A DNA stretch of 64,000 bases from Rhizohabitans arisaemae (GTDB lineage: Bacteria; Actinomycetota; Actinomycetes; Streptosporangiales; Streptosporangiaceae), in the NCBI RefSeq assembly GCF_025996515.1, contig NZ_BLRH01000034.1, positions 620,001-684,000 on the forward strand, read 5' to 3'. A program made the translations under genes and the position numbers. Numbering within the stretch: the stretch's first letter is position 1; the number at the start of each line of letters is the position of its first letter. Shown here in pieces: positions 15,826 to 25,250 of this stretch. The notes below the pieces were generated by a model that did no database searches, was not told where the DNA came from, and worked only from the letters and a program-made list of their open reading frames with translations.

Positions 15826-17006
15826 CCCGCCTCCACGAGGCGTTCGCGCGGCAGCCGGGCCGTGACCTCGAACCCACCGGCCGGCCGGGGCCCGGCGACC
15901 AGCGTTCCGCCGTACCTCGCCACCCGCTCCCGCATGCCGGCCAGACCGTGTCCCGGCTGGTCACGGCTTCCCGGTGTCCCGGGTCCCCGGCCGTCGTCCA
16001 CCACCTCGACCAGGACCTCCTCGGCGTCCCCCTCGATCCGGACCCGGCACCGGGCCGGGGCCGCGTGCTTCACCACGTTGGTCACCCCCTCGCGGACGAT
16101 CCGGCAGACCGACAGTTCAAGCCCTTCGGGGAGCCCCTCCACCCCGTGGATGCGCAAGTCCACCAGCACCCCCGCCACCCTCGCCCGGTCGGCCAGCTCC
16201 GGCAGGCCCGTGAACCCCGAGGGCGGCGCCAGATCCTCCGCCGGATCCCCGGCCCGCAGCACCCCGAGCATGTGCCGCATCTCGGTGAGCGCGTCCCTGC
16301 TGGTGGCCTCGATGACCGCGAGCGCGTTGCGCATCTCCTGCGGGTGGGTGTCGCCGAGGTGGTTGGCGACGGCGGCCTTGATGCCGATCATGCTGAGGGT
16401 GTGGGAGACGACGTCGTGCAGCTCCCTGGCGATGCGCAGCCGCTCCTCGGTCACCGCGCGTCCGGCGGCGTGCCGGGCCGACCGGACCGCGTAGGCGCGG
16501 CGCGCCCGTACGGCACGGCCCACCGTCCAGGCGCTGCCCAGCAGCGCGCCACCCATCACGAACCCGCCGAGAACGCTCCCCGCCGGTTCCGCGGGTCCGC
16601 CGTCGCGGACGCCCACGAGGGCGACGGTGACCCCGATCAGGCTCAGCACGCCGACCGCGACGGTCGGCTCCCAGCGGCGCCGGGGGACCGTCAGCGCCAC
16701 CGGGTACAGGGCGTAGGCTGCGGCGACGAACGGGTCGACGCCGAAGTCCCACGCCAGGGCGGCACAGGACGCGACGAAGACGACCGTGAACACCGGGAGC
16801 GGCCAGATCCGCCGGAGGACCATGGGCGCGCCGATCACCACGACCGGCAGCAGCCGCCACCAGACCTCTTCCTTCCCCGCGGCGAGCGGGGTCGGCAGCA
16901 TGACGACGATGTACGCGGCCGCGACCAGGCCGTCGAGCGCGATCAGCTCCCAGGTCCGGAGCCGCCGCGCGAACAACGGCCGCGAGCCCGGATCGTCCAC
17001 CCGCAC
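15822..17006 (-). CDS. HisKA_3-type sensor histidine kinase
   Basis: This membrane sensor kinase has about six hydrophobic segments in residues 20-170 (for example LIALDGLVAAAYIVVMLP and GVLSLIGVTVALVGV). Its phosphoacceptor helix is RIARELHDVVSHTLSMIGIK and its ATPase G-box GHGLAGMRERVARYGG. The N-terminus is uncertain. I chose the GTG at 17006 (VRVDDPGSRPLFARRL, 394 residues) because conserved sequence begins there. GTG 17000 and ATG 17054 are alternatives. Coupled to the regulator downstream by a GTGA overlap. Confidence 0.9.
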   Translation of the reverse strand: MRVDDPGSRPLFARRLRTWELIALDGLVAAAYIVVMLPTPLAAGKEEVWWRLLPVVVIGAPMVLRRIWPLPVFTVVFVASCAALAWDFGVDPFVAAAYALYPVALTVPRRRWEPTVAVGVLSLIGVTVALVGVRDGGPAEPAGSVLGGFVMGGALLGSAWTVGRAVRARRAYAVRSARHAAGRAVTEERLRIARELHDVVSHTLSMIGIKAAVANHLGDTHPQEMRNALAVIEATSRDALTEMRHMLGVLRAGDPAEDLAPPSGFTGLPELADRARVAGVLVDLRIHGVEGLPEGLELSVCRIVREGVTNVVKHAAPARCRVRIEGDAEEVLVEVVDDGRGPGTPGSRDQPGHGLAGMRERVARYGGTLVAGPRPAGGFEVTARLPRERLVEAG

Positions 17007-17258
17007 GACGCTACCGCAAGCCCAGGTCAGCCGCCTCCCCCGCAGGTCTCTCATCCCGTGGGCGGAGTTTGGCGGAAAGCAAGGGCTCCGGCAGATCCAC
17101 GGCCGTGACTCCGGGCACCTCGCCGATCCCATCGCCGGAGTCCGTTGTGCGCGGCGGACAACATGGCGCGACGACATGGTGGACCGCATACGATGACCCG
17201 CAGGTCACAGGTGGCGCAGCATCGCTGAAACCCCTCTGTCCAGTTTCGAGGAGGTGGC

Positions 17259-18662
17259 ATGTCGCCGCCAAGTAACCAGAGCAACTTGAAGAAGTCGCTC
17301 ACGCTGCCGCAGACCTTCGGCATCGCTCTCCAGCAGATCATCGGTGGAGGCGTTATCGCCCTGACGGGTGTGGCCATCGGAAAGACCGGTGGCGGCGCCC
17401 CCGTGGCCTTCCTTCTCGCGGCCGGACTGGTGTTGCTGAGCGGCATCTCCTTCGCGGTCCTCGGTGCCGCCGCCCCGGTCGTCGGCGGCACGTACACGTA
17501 TGTGACGCGCCTGGTTCACCCCATCGCCGGCTTCGCCAACATGTGGCTCTTCTCACTATCGGTTATCTCGCTCAGTGTCTACGCACTGACCGCCGGTGAC
17601 TATCTGCACGCGTTGAACAATGCGATTCCCGCACATCTTGTCTCCATCGGCATCATCACCTTCTTCTTCATCTGCAACCTGTTCGGCGCTTCGCTGTCGG
17701 CCAGGATCGGTGTGGTCCTGTCCGTGGTCATGGTGGCGGCGTTCCTGAGCTACGCCGTGATCAGCATGCCCGAAGTGGACTGGGCCACCTTCCGGGAGCT
17801 GACCCCCAACGGGTTCAACAACCTGATGTCGGCGTCGGCCATCATGGTCTTCGCCATCGGTGGCGGCCACGTCATCGCCGAACTGGGCGGCGAGATGAAG
17901 AACCCCGGCCGCGCCATCCCCATCGCCTTCTTCGGCGCCACTTTCACCGCCACCCTGCTCTACGTGGTGATGGCCATCCCCTCAACCGGCGTCCTGCCCA
18001 TCGACGAGGTGGCCTTCAAGCCGCTGTCCGTGGTCGCCGAGTACACCATGTCCAAGGGCATGTTCGTCTTCTTCATTCTCGGCGGTGCGGTCGCCGCCGT
18101 CATCGGAACGGTCAACGCCCAGTTGATCTGGGGAAGCAAGAGCCTCCTCGCCGCCATCGACGACGGCTGGTTCCCCAAGGCCCTCGGCAAGGTCAACCGC
18201 CGTTTCGGCACCCCGCACTGGCTGCTGACCATCCTGTTCGTGATCGGCATCACCCCCGCCGTCACCGGCCTGTCGGTGTCGGAGATCGCGCATGTCGCCT
18301 CATCGGTGTTCGGCCTCACCACCATGCTGGTGATCGTGGCCTCCTACCGGATGCGGAGCCTGTATCCCGAGTTGCTGGCCCGCTCCCCGTTCAAGTTGAG
18401 CAGGCAGCTCCACTTGGTCATCACGGTTGCCGCGATGCTGCTCAACGCGTATCAGAACGTCCTTCTGCTTGTTGAGATCACACAGAAGCCGGTCATGGGC
18501 GTCTCCTACGCCATCTGGGTGACCATCGGCATCGTGATCATCTTGCTCCGATGGGGCAAGGTCCGCGAGCTGATCGCCAGCGGCGCGGTCCCCAGCGGCC
18601 AGCCAATGGTCCGCAAGGACGGGCGGGACCTGATCGAGCAGCCTGCCGAATCGGCCTCCTGA
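17259..18662 (+). CDS. APC-superfamily amino acid permease
   Basis: The 467-residue membrane protein has 12 predicted transmembrane helices. The first carries the APC substrate-site pattern LQQIIGGGVIALTGVAIG; ISFAVLGAAAPVVGGTYTYV follows in helix 2-3. A strong GAGGAGG site precedes the ATG. It imports amino acids or related amines with protons or cations. Its location just upstream of a kynureninase gene suggests import of tryptophan, kynurenine or anthranilate-type compounds; this is inference. The C-terminal tail is cytoplasmic. Confidence 0.9.
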   Translation: MSPPSNQSNLKKSLTLPQTFGIALQQIIGGGVIALTGVAIGKTGGGAPVAFLLAAGLVLLSGISFAVLGAAAPVVGGTYTYVTRLVHPIAGFANMWLFSLSVISLSVYALTAGDYLHALNNAIPAHLVSIGIITFFFICNLFGASLSARIGVVLSVVMVAAFLSYAVISMPEVDWATFRELTPNGFNNLMSASAIMVFAIGGGHVIAELGGEMKNPGRAIPIAFFGATFTATLLYVVMAIPSTGVLPIDEVAFKPLSVVAEYTMSKGMFVFFILGGAVAAVIGTVNAQLIWGSKSLLAAIDDGWFPKALGKVNRRFGTPHWLLTILFVIGITPAVTGLSVSEIAHVASSVFGLTTMLVIVASYRMRSLYPELLARSPFKLSRQLHLVITVAAMLLNAYQNVLLLVEITQKPVMGVSYAIWVTIGIVIILLRWGKVRELIASGAVPSGQPMVRKDGRDLIEQPAESAS

Positions 18663-18675
18663 CCTGACGCCACGT

Positions 18676-18723
18676 CCCGGTGGTGGCCCGCGCGCGACGC
18701 CCCTGCGCGCAGCCACCACCGGG
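18676..18723. terminator. 12-bp stem-loop between permease and kynureninase
   Basis: CCCGGTGGTGGC and GCCACCACCGGG form a perfect 12-bp stem 13 bases after the permease stop, with an inner GCGCGC/GCGCGC pairing in the loop. It probably terminates or attenuates read-through into the kynureninase gene. Confidence 0.65.
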
Positions 18724-18760
18724 CCCTACGACTTCTTCCGAGTGAAATGTGAGGCAATCC

Positions 18761-19930
18761 GTGAGCATCACCCGTGCCGACGCCGAGCGGCTGGACCGGG
18801 AGGATCCCCTGGCCGGCCTACGCGACCGGTTCGCCGTTCCCGAGGGGATCATCTATCTGGACGGAAACTCCCTGGGCCCACCACCGATCGCCGTCGCCGA
18901 GGCGTTGTCGGGCTTTGCCGCGGACTGGCGGGCGGACATGATCCAAGGATGGGCGACCGGGGGCTGGGGCGCGCTGGTTTCCCGCATCGGCGGGCGCATC
19001 GCGCCGCTCATCGGTGCGGCCCCCGACGAGGTGATCGTCACGGATACCACATCCACGAACCTGTTCAAATTGATGGTGGCCGCCTGCCGGATGCGACCCG
19101 GGCGATCCACCGTGCTGATCGAGGCGGCCAACTTTCCCAGCGACCTCTACATCGCACAGGGTGTGTGTGAATTGCTCGGCCTCACCCTCGGATACCTGGA
19201 CGAGGGGGCGGTCATCGGCGAGGACACCGCACTCGTCGTGCACAGTCATGTCGACTTCCGCAGCGGGCACATCGCCGACATGACGGGGCTGACCCGGCGG
19301 GCGCACGAGGCCGGCGCCCTGATGCTGTGGGATCTTTGCCATTCGGCCGGCGCCATACCGGTCGATCTGTCGGCCGCGGGAGCCGACTTCGCCGTCGGCT
19401 GCTCCTACAAGTATCTGAACGGCGGGCCAGGCGCCCCTGCCTACGCTTTCGTGGCTCGGGGCCTGCAGGAACAGGTACGTTCTCCGATCACCGGCTGGGG
19501 CGGCCAGGCGAACCGGTTCGCGATGTCCCGCGACTTCGACCCCGCCCCGGGCATGACCCGGCTTCAGGTGAGCCAGGCCCCGGTGATCGGCATGGTGTCG
19601 CTGGAGGCGGCGCTCACCGCGTTCGACGGGATCGACCTGGTGGAGCTGCGGCGCAAGGCCGTGGCGCTCGGCGTACTGTTCGCCAAGCTGACCGCGGAGC
19701 GTCTGCCCGAACTCACCTTGGTGTCTCCGGCCGATCCGCGGGCCAGGGGGAACCAACTCGGCTACGCCCACCCGAAGGCGGAACGAATCCTCGCCGACGT
19801 GGCCGGCCTTGGCGTCATCGGGGACTTCCGGCCGCCTGAGATGATGCGGTTCGGCTTCGCCCCGCTGTACATCCGCCACGTCGACGTCTATGACGCGGTG
19901 GAGCGGCTCGCCACGGTCATGGCCGACTAA
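18761..19930 (+). CDS. kynU: Kynureninase
   Basis: The 389-residue PLP enzyme hydrolyses L-kynurenine to anthranilate and L-alanine (also 3-hydroxykynurenine). Diagnostic blocks are IIYLDGNSLGPPPIAVAEAL near the N-terminus, TTSTNLFKLMVAACR, LWDLCHSAGAIPVDL (the Asp that pairs with the PLP ring) and GCSYKYLNGGPGAPAY with the Schiff-base lysine. The C-terminal half has RSPITGWGGQ and LGVIGDFRPPEMMRFGFAPL. The GTG at 18761 is preferred to that at 18749 because GAGG lies 6 bases before it. No kynurenine formamidase or tryptophan dioxygenase is nearby, so it may serve salvage or degradation of imported kynurenine. Confidence 0.93.
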   Translation: MSITRADAERLDREDPLAGLRDRFAVPEGIIYLDGNSLGPPPIAVAEALSGFAADWRADMIQGWATGGWGALVSRIGGRIAPLIGAAPDEVIVTDTTSTNLFKLMVAACRMRPGRSTVLIEAANFPSDLYIAQGVCELLGLTLGYLDEGAVIGEDTALVVHSHVDFRSGHIADMTGLTRRAHEAGALMLWDLCHSAGAIPVDLSAAGADFAVGCSYKYLNGGPGAPAYAFVARGLQEQVRSPITGWGGQANRFAMSRDFDPAPGMTRLQVSQAPVIGMVSLEAALTAFDGIDLVELRRKAVALGVLFAKLTAERLPELTLVSPADPRARGNQLGYAHPKAERILADVAGLGVIGDFRPPEMMRFGFAPLYIRHVDVYDAVERLATVMAD

Positions 19931-19953
19931 GCACGAGCAGTACCCTGAAGACC

Positions 19954-21366
19954 ATGCAGGTCATCACGGTGTCGGGCCTGGCTGAGGCATTGGGCCCGGC
20001 GCTGCTGCGCCTCCCCCGCCCCGGCGCTGACCGAGGGGTGCGCGACGTCGCGATCGCCGAACCCGGTCCGGCCGAGGCCGAGGGTGTGATGCTGCTGGCG
20101 GTGGGAGTCGAGGGAGAAGCGCGCCAGGAGCTGCTGGACCGTTCCGCGGCCGCCTCGTGCGTGGTGTTCCGCTCCCCCCTGGCACCCGATCTGGTCGCCC
20201 CCGACGGGGTGGCGGTGGCGGAGACGCCGACCGATGTGACGTGGACTCGGCTGCTGAGCCTGCTGTGGGATGTGGTGGGCCGTCTGAGGGAAGTCGGCGG
20301 CGGGACTCTGTTCTCCCTGGCCGACGACATCGCCGAGATTCTGCAGGGCGCGGTCACGGTTGAGGATGTCTCCGGCCAGGTGGTCGCCTACTCGGCGCGG
20401 CAGGAGCCGAGCGACGCCGGCCGGATCTCCAGCATCGTGGGGCGCAGGATCCCCGGAGATGCGCAGGCCCGGCTCCGATCCGCAGGTGTGTACCGGCGGC
20501 TGGCCCGGGAGACCGACCCGGTCTATGTGCCCAGCGGGCCGCACGGCAGGCTGCCGCGGCTCGTCATCCCGGTGCGCCACGGCGGCGAACTGATCGGCAC
20601 GGTGTGGACCATCGTGGCCGGGCCGGTGGCGCCGTCCCGCCTCACCGCCGTGCGTCCGGCGGTCGCGGCGGTGACCGATCTGCTGCTGCGGCTGCGCTCC
20701 CACCACGAGGCGGCACGGCGCCTGCTGGCCGATCGGCTGCGCACCCTGATCATGGGTGGCGCGGCGGATCCGCCGCCGCCGTCGCCGGGTCGGGTGGCGG
20801 CGGTGCGCCCGGTGCGGGGGCTGGCGACGGTGCTGGAGCGGGCCGGATGGCGCACACCCTTGGCGACGTGGATCGACGACGTGGGATACGCGCTGGTCAC
20901 CGAGCAGGGTGACGCGCAGACGCCGGGGTCGTGGGCGTGGCTGCGCCGCGTCGCGGGCGAGGCGGAACTGACGGTGGCCGGTGGTGGGGCCGCAGTCGAG
21001 CCGCCGGTCTCGCGGGACCAGGCGGCGGAGCTGCTTGGCCTGCTGGAGGCCGGCCAGGTGGAGGCCTATGAGAACGCCTGGCAGCGGCTGGTGTTGAAGC
21101 GGGTCTCCGCGGCACGGATGGATTTGCTGGTGGGAGGCCCGCTGCCGACTCTGGTGGCGCATGACGCCGCCCATGGCACGGATTATGTCGCGACGCTCCG
21201 GGCCTGGCTGTGGGAGCAGGGGAACCCATCGGCGGCGAGCGCCCGTCTGCATGTGCACCCCAACACATTCCGCTACCGCATGCGGCGACTACTGGAGGCG
21301 GCCCCCTGTGACCTGTCGTCAGCCGAGGTACGTCTGGCGCTCACGTTGCAGCTTGTCACGCTTTGA
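19954..21366 (+). CDS. PucR-family transcriptional regulator
   Basis: The 470-residue protein has an N-terminal purine-catabolism-type sensor region (residues 1-120), a GAF-like middle (LADDIAEILQGAVTVEDVSG onward) and the C-terminal PucR HTH_30: YVATLRAWLWEQGNPSAASA, then HVHPNTFRYRMRRLL. PucR-type regulators control catabolic genes for purines, amino acids and amines. It is 23 bases after kynureninase and probably controls the permease-kynureninase unit. Its 3' end overlaps the convergent MFS gene by 11 bases. Confidence 0.88.
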   Translation: MQVITVSGLAEALGPALLRLPRPGADRGVRDVAIAEPGPAEAEGVMLLAVGVEGEARQELLDRSAAASCVVFRSPLAPDLVAPDGVAVAETPTDVTWTRLLSLLWDVVGRLREVGGGTLFSLADDIAEILQGAVTVEDVSGQVVAYSARQEPSDAGRISSIVGRRIPGDAQARLRSAGVYRRLARETDPVYVPSGPHGRLPRLVIPVRHGGELIGTVWTIVAGPVAPSRLTAVRPAVAAVTDLLLRLRSHHEAARRLLADRLRTLIMGGAADPPPPSPGRVAAVRPVRGLATVLERAGWRTPLATWIDDVGYALVTEQGDAQTPGSWAWLRRVAGEAELTVAGGGAAVEPPVSRDQAAELLGLLEAGQVEAYENAWQRLVLKRVSAARMDLLVGGPLPTLVAHDAAHGTDYVATLRAWLWEQGNPSAASARLHVHPNTFRYRMRRLLEAAPCDLSSAEVRLALTLQLVTL

Positions 21367-22651
21367 CCGAAGTCCCAGGTGGCGGGGATTCGTTCCGCTC
21401 ATATCCACACAACCAGGCGACCGGAGTCATCACCGTCGCCACCAACGTCATCCCTGCCATGGCCGCCGCCCAGCCGCCGGTCAGATCGTAGAGCGCACCG
21501 ACCGCCAACGGCCCCGCCGCCGCCAGCAGATAGCCGATGCTCTGCACGAAACCGGATAACCGGTCGGCCTGCGCCGGACCGTCGGCTCGCATCGCCACCA
21601 TCGCCAAGGAGAGCGGGAAGGCGGGCACGCCGCAGGCGAACAACACGATCCACAGGTGCGGCGGCAGGTCCGGAGCCAAGAGCATTCCGGCGAACCCCAG
21701 CGCGCTCGCGGCCGAGGCGGCGGCCGCCCAGCGGCCCTGTGCCTTCGGTGTGCGGGCCATCGCCGTCACCACAAAGCCCAGTGGCAGGCCGACGATCTGC
21801 ACCGCGGCCAGCATCAGCCCTGCCTCGCCCGGGCTGGAACCCCGGCCGACCAGCACCTCCGGCAGCCAGGCCAGTTCCACATAGAACACCATGGAGTTCA
21901 GGCCGAAGAAGGCCGCGAGCGCGGCGGTGACCGGCCACCCCGGCGAGGTGGCCAGCGAGGTGGGCGGCTCGGCGGGGGCGCCGGGTGCGGCGCCGACACC
22001 CCGCGCCAACGGGATGAGGATCGCGGCCGCGACCAGCGCCGGTAGCGCCCAAAACGCCAAGGAGCCGCGCCAGCCGCCGAAGACCGCCATAAGCGGCTGG
22101 GCCGCGCCGGCGGCCACGGCCGCACCCGCGCCGATGACCCCCGCGTACACCGCGGTCAGCAACCCCACATTGTGCGGAAAGCGGCGCTTGACCATGCCGG
22201 GGAGCAGCACGTTCGCAACGGCGATGGCCACGCCGACGAGCACCGCGCCCACGACCAGCGCCGCCGTGCCACCGGCCGTACGGGCCAGCAGACCGCCGGC
22301 CAGCAAGATCAGTGTGCCGACCAGTACGCGTTCGGGGCCGAAGCGGGCCGCCAGCGGCGCCGCGGCGGGCCCGAACACCGCGAAACAGACGAGCGGCAGG
22401 GTGGTGACAAGGGCCAGCACCCCCGCGCCCAGGTCGAGCGAACCGCCCACGTCCCCCGTCAGCGGGGAAAAGCCCGCCAGCGCGGGGCGAAGGTTGAAGG
22501 CCACACCGATGACCGCGGCCCCCGCCAGGCAGGCCCCCGCCCCCGCCGCCACAGTCGCGCCGGTCGGCCGGGCACCACCTGCCCGCGCGGGGTCGCCGGC
22601 CGGATGACCTATCGTCGCGGTGGGCGCGCCGCCTTCTCCGGTGCCGCTCAC
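21356..22651 (-). CDS. CynX/NimT-family MFS transporter
   Basis: The 431-residue protein has 12 transmembrane helices of the major facilitator type, with the CynX-like start VAFNLRPALAGFSPLTGDVG, VGVAIAVANVLLPGMVKRRF and the central PLGFVVTAMARTPKAQGRWA. The cytosolic N-terminus is Gly/Ala-rich. This subgroup exports or imports small anions and nitro compounds such as cyanate and 2-nitroimidazole. It is the last gene of the MarR-controlled operon, overlapping the deaminase stop by four bases. Confidence 0.88.
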   Translation of the reverse strand: MSGTGEGGAPTATIGHPAGDPARAGGARPTGATVAAGAGACLAGAAVIGVAFNLRPALAGFSPLTGDVGGSLDLGAGVLALVTTLPLVCFAVFGPAAAPLAARFGPERVLVGTLILLAGGLLARTAGGTAALVVGAVLVGVAIAVANVLLPGMVKRRFPHNVGLLTAVYAGVIGAGAAVAAGAAQPLMAVFGGWRGSLAFWALPALVAAAILIPLARGVGAAPGAPAEPPTSLATSPGWPVTAALAAFFGLNSMVFYVELAWLPEVLVGRGSSPGEAGLMLAAVQIVGLPLGFVVTAMARTPKAQGRWAAAASAASALGFAGMLLAPDLPPHLWIVLFACGVPAFPLSLAMVAMRADGPAQADRLSGFVQSIGYLLAAAGPLAVGALYDLTGGWAAAMAGMTLVATVMTPVAWLCGYERNESPPPGTSVKA

Positions 22652-23115
22652 CGTGGCGGGGTGGTGGTGCGGTAGAGCTCGGCCACCTCATCCTCGAGTA
22701 CTCCGGTCACCCAGGGGAGCGGGGGAAACGGCGAACGGGCCATGAGCTCGTCCTCGGGGATGACCAGACCCGGCCAGCCCAGCTCAGCAAGGCGTACGGC
22801 GCCGCAGCCGACGACGACCCCCTGGACCCGCGACCAGATCACGGCCCCGGCGCACATGACACACGGTGCGGCGGTGGTCACCAGAATCGTCCGATCCAGC
22901 GCCACACCCAGCGGGCCCGCCGCCCGGATGACATTGATCTCGGCGTGCGCGGTCGGATCCCCCGAGGAGGCTGTGTTACGGGCGCGGGCCACCACATCCC
23001 CCCGCTCGGCGTCGACTAGCACCGCGCCGAAGGGACGGTCGGCCTGGCGGGCCTCTCCGATCGCCACCGCCATGGCGTCCGGCAGAGCCGCCTCTACGTG
23101 GGGATTGAAGTGCAT
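22648..23115 (-). CDS. Cytidine/guanine-type nucleobase deaminase
   Basis: The 155-residue zinc deaminase of the tRNA-adenosine/guanine deaminase group has the catalytic motif DPTAHAEINVIRAAG (HAE) and the zinc cysteines in TTAAPCVMCAGAVIWSRVQG (PCxxC). The MHFNPHVEAALP start at 23115 is preferred because GGAG stands 6 bases upstream; an earlier ATG at 23148 would lie one base after the BMP stop. It deaminates an amino group on a heterocycle such as a nucleobase, pterin or guanine analogue. Neighbours (a nucleoside-binding BMP-like protein, a flavin oxidoreductase) fit nucleobase or heterocycle catabolism. Confidence 0.85.
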   Translation of the reverse strand: MHFNPHVEAALPDAMAVAIGEARQADRPFGAVLVDAERGDVVARARNTASSGDPTAHAEINVIRAAGPLGVALDRTILVTTAAPCVMCAGAVIWSRVQGVVVGCGAVRLAELGWPGLVIPEDELMARSPFPPLPWVTGVLEDEVAELYRTTTPPR

Positions 23116-23149
23116 TCGTGCTCCGAAGGTGATGCGCGGGCCGGGCATT

Positions 23150-24238
23150 TCAGCCGGTCTTGATTCTCATGTCGAGGCGTGGCGGCCGGTGAAAGGGAGC
23201 CCCCAGATAGCTGTCAAGCAGCCAATCATGGGCATCGGTGGGCAGATAGGTCTCCACTGCGGTCAGCCCGGGAAGCGGTTCGACCTCCGTCAGCACGTCG
23301 GCCAGGGTCCTCCCTTCGGGAACGACCTCCTCACCGCGGTTGTTCCGGATGGGGCCCCGCCAGAGGTCGAGCCGCCCCGCGCGGATGGCCTCGGCCGCCC
23401 GCCGGGCCTGCAGGGCGAGAGCCTCGGGCACGAAGTCGGCGGGCTCGGTGTTGAAGACCACCCCGTCACCGGCGTGATAGTAGCGCCAGGACGGCCGCCA
23501 CGTGCCCGCGGCCACCGCTTCGACCGTGGCGACATAGTGCGGGGTCCAGTCCACCAGATTCCCGACGAGCACATGGTCGGGGGCGAGGTGGCGGCGGTCA
23601 CTGTTGCGTACCGTGGTGTAGCAGCTTCGGGCCGCCGCGGTGAGCACCACGGTGTCGTTCTCCGTAAGGGCGCCACCGATCACATCACAGCCCAGATCGG
23701 CCAGCTCGTGCACGGCCGCCGCCTCGCGTTCGGGCGCCATCCAGCTTCCGACGGTGCGGGTGTGGATGCGGGCCTCGGGATTGGCGGCACGAATGCCGAG
23801 CGCGAAGGCGTTGAGATAGACGACCTCGTGGCCGGTGGCGACGGGCACGCCGATGAGGCCGCTGCGGGTCATGCCGCCGGCGAGAATGCCGGAGACGTAG
23901 GCGATCTCCTCCACCGCTTCCCGGAAGCTGCTGACGTTGGGGGCCAGGCGCATGCCTTGGCAGATGTCGAACCTCGTGTCGGGGAAGTCCGCCGCGATCT
24001 CCAGCACGAACGGCTGATACCCCTTGCTACCGAGAAACACGATGTCCGCCCCGTCGTCGGCGAGGCGGGCGAGCAGGTCCCGACCTGCCTCATCCTCTCC
24101 GACCCGTTCATGGGCGGTGGTCCGCACGACGTCGCCCAGCCGCTCCTGCAGGCGGATGCGACCCTCCTCAAACGTCTGCGCCCAGCAATGCGGATCGTCG
24201 ATGTCGGTTCGGTAGACGAACGCGGCGCGCACGGTCAT
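23150..24238 (-). CDS. BMP-family (PnrA/Med-like) binding protein without signal peptide
   Basis: The 362-residue protein matches the BMP/Med periplasmic-binding family: RAAFVYRTDIDDPHCWAQTF at the N-terminus, ADIVFLGSKGYQPFVLEIAA, LAGGMTRSGLIGVPVATGHE and GCDVIGGALTENDTVVLTAA. Family members bind nucleosides for ABC uptake, but those are lipoproteins. Here the first strand begins at residue 3, with no signal peptide or lipobox, and no ABC permease or ATPase lies nearby. It is therefore probably a cytoplasmic ligand-binding or enzymatic variant. Its ATG overlaps the LLM gene stop (ATGA). Confidence 0.8.
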   Translation of the reverse strand: MTVRAAFVYRTDIDDPHCWAQTFEEGRIRLQERLGDVVRTTAHERVGEDEAGRDLLARLADDGADIVFLGSKGYQPFVLEIAADFPDTRFDICQGMRLAPNVSSFREAVEEIAYVSGILAGGMTRSGLIGVPVATGHEVVYLNAFALGIRAANPEARIHTRTVGSWMAPEREAAAVHELADLGCDVIGGALTENDTVVLTAAARSCYTTVRNSDRRHLAPDHVLVGNLVDWTPHYVATVEAVAAGTWRPSWRYYHAGDGVVFNTEPADFVPEALALQARRAAEAIRAGRLDLWRGPIRNNRGEEVVPEGRTLADVLTEVEPLPGLTAVETYLPTDAHDWLLDSYLGAPFHRPPRLDMRIKTG

Positions 24239-25134
24239 ACGGTGACCTCCAAGTCGATGACGGCCTTGACCGCCTTGACGAGCTCATATCCGGCGTGGGT
24301 GCCCAGGCCGGGGATGATGAGCTGGTCAAGGTGGAGTTCGGCGGCGAGCGCGGCGATCTTCGGCGCGCATTCGACGGGACTCCCGACGAAGGAGAACCGG
24401 GTGACGAGATCTTCGCCGATCAGCTCCGCCGCCTGCTCCTTGCCGCTGCGGGCGACCGTGTCACGCAACTCGGCGATGAAGCCGGGGGCCACCCCGAGCC
24501 GCCGCAGCATGTCAGGCGGGGAATCCGGCAGTGCGTAGGTGAGTTCCACCTGCTGGCGCCGGTAGGAGGCCGGGTCCATGGCGAGCTGGGGGCGCAGGCA
24601 GAGTTTGATCCCCGGATTGATCTCACGCAGGCGGGCCACGACTCCGGCGAGTTCTCCCAGGGGGAACCCGGCGATCATCACTCCGTCGGATTCGCGCGCG
24701 GCGAGTTCCAGCATTCGGGGCCCTTTGGCCGCCATCCAGATCTCCGACCCCGGGCAGTGGCCGCGGGTGAGCGTGATCGCCTCGGCGAGCCTGGCCAGCG
24801 GCCGCTCGGCCCGCAACCCCAAGGGGCCCAAGGCCAGTCCGCCGCCCGCCACCAGGCACAGGCGGGTCCGCCCGGCGGTGTTCTCATCGGCGGTCCTCAA
24901 CGCATGCGCGGTCACCAGCGGGTGGCGCGAGTAAGGGTTGGTGGGGCCGACGCCGAGGCCGATACGGTCCGTGCGGGCCGCGATGGCACCGAAGAGGAGC
25001 CAGGGATCGGGCGCGTTGAGCCCTTCGTCGGGGATCCACACGTGGTCGAGGCCGATCGCTTCAGCACGGACGGCGATCTCCACGACCTGGGCGAAGGTCG
25101 CCCCCGGGGTGAACAGCGAGGTGGCGAGTTCCAC
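24235..25134 (-). CDS. LLM-class F420- or FMN-dependent oxidoreductase
   Basis: The 299-residue luciferase-like TIM-barrel protein has GATFAQVVEIAVRAEAIGLD, HVWIPDEGLN and IGLGVGPTNPYSRHPLVTAH, typical of F420-dependent methylenetetrahydromethanopterin-reductase-like enzymes. The MAAKGPRMLELAARESDGVM block matches LLM family members using F420 or FMN. It is the first structural gene after the operator at 25148, translationally coupled to the BMP-like gene. A ring-opening monooxygenase or a reductase step on a heterocycle is plausible, but the cofactor is not decided by the sequence. Confidence 0.85.
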   Translation of the reverse strand: MELATSLFTPGATFAQVVEIAVRAEAIGLDHVWIPDEGLNAPDPWLLFGAIAARTDRIGLGVGPTNPYSRHPLVTAHALRTADENTAGRTRLCLVAGGGLALGPLGLRAERPLARLAEAITLTRGHCPGSEIWMAAKGPRMLELAARESDGVMIAGFPLGELAGVVARLREINPGIKLCLRPQLAMDPASYRRQQVELTYALPDSPPDMLRRLGVAPGFIAELRDTVARSGKEQAAELIGEDLVTRFSFVGSPVECAPKIAALAAELHLDQLIIPGLGTHAGYELVKAVKAVIDLEVTV

Positions 25135-25147
25135 GTCGTACCTCCAT

Positions 25148-25177
25148 CCATAGTTGCTTAATATTCAGCAACTATGG
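25148..25177. promoter_or_regulatory. 11-bp inverted repeat, probable MarR operator
   Basis: CCATAGTTGCT and AGCAACTATGG are perfect inverted copies around an 8-base AT-rich centre (TAATATTC), ending 14 bases upstream of the LLM start and 74 bases downstream of the MarR stop. This size and AT core are typical of MarR-family sites. Confidence 0.7.
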
Positions 25178-25250
25178 GGTCGGGCGTCAACCCGCGTTCC
25201 GCAGGAGGGAACCGGCACCGCCTTTTTGTGGCGCGGACCCGGTGCTCGTC

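Noticed and set aside
17000-17258. Additional N-terminal coding sequence for the third kinase up to 17189
   Set aside because: The extra residues are low-complexity and overlap the promoter of the divergent permease; conserved kinase sequence begins after 17006.
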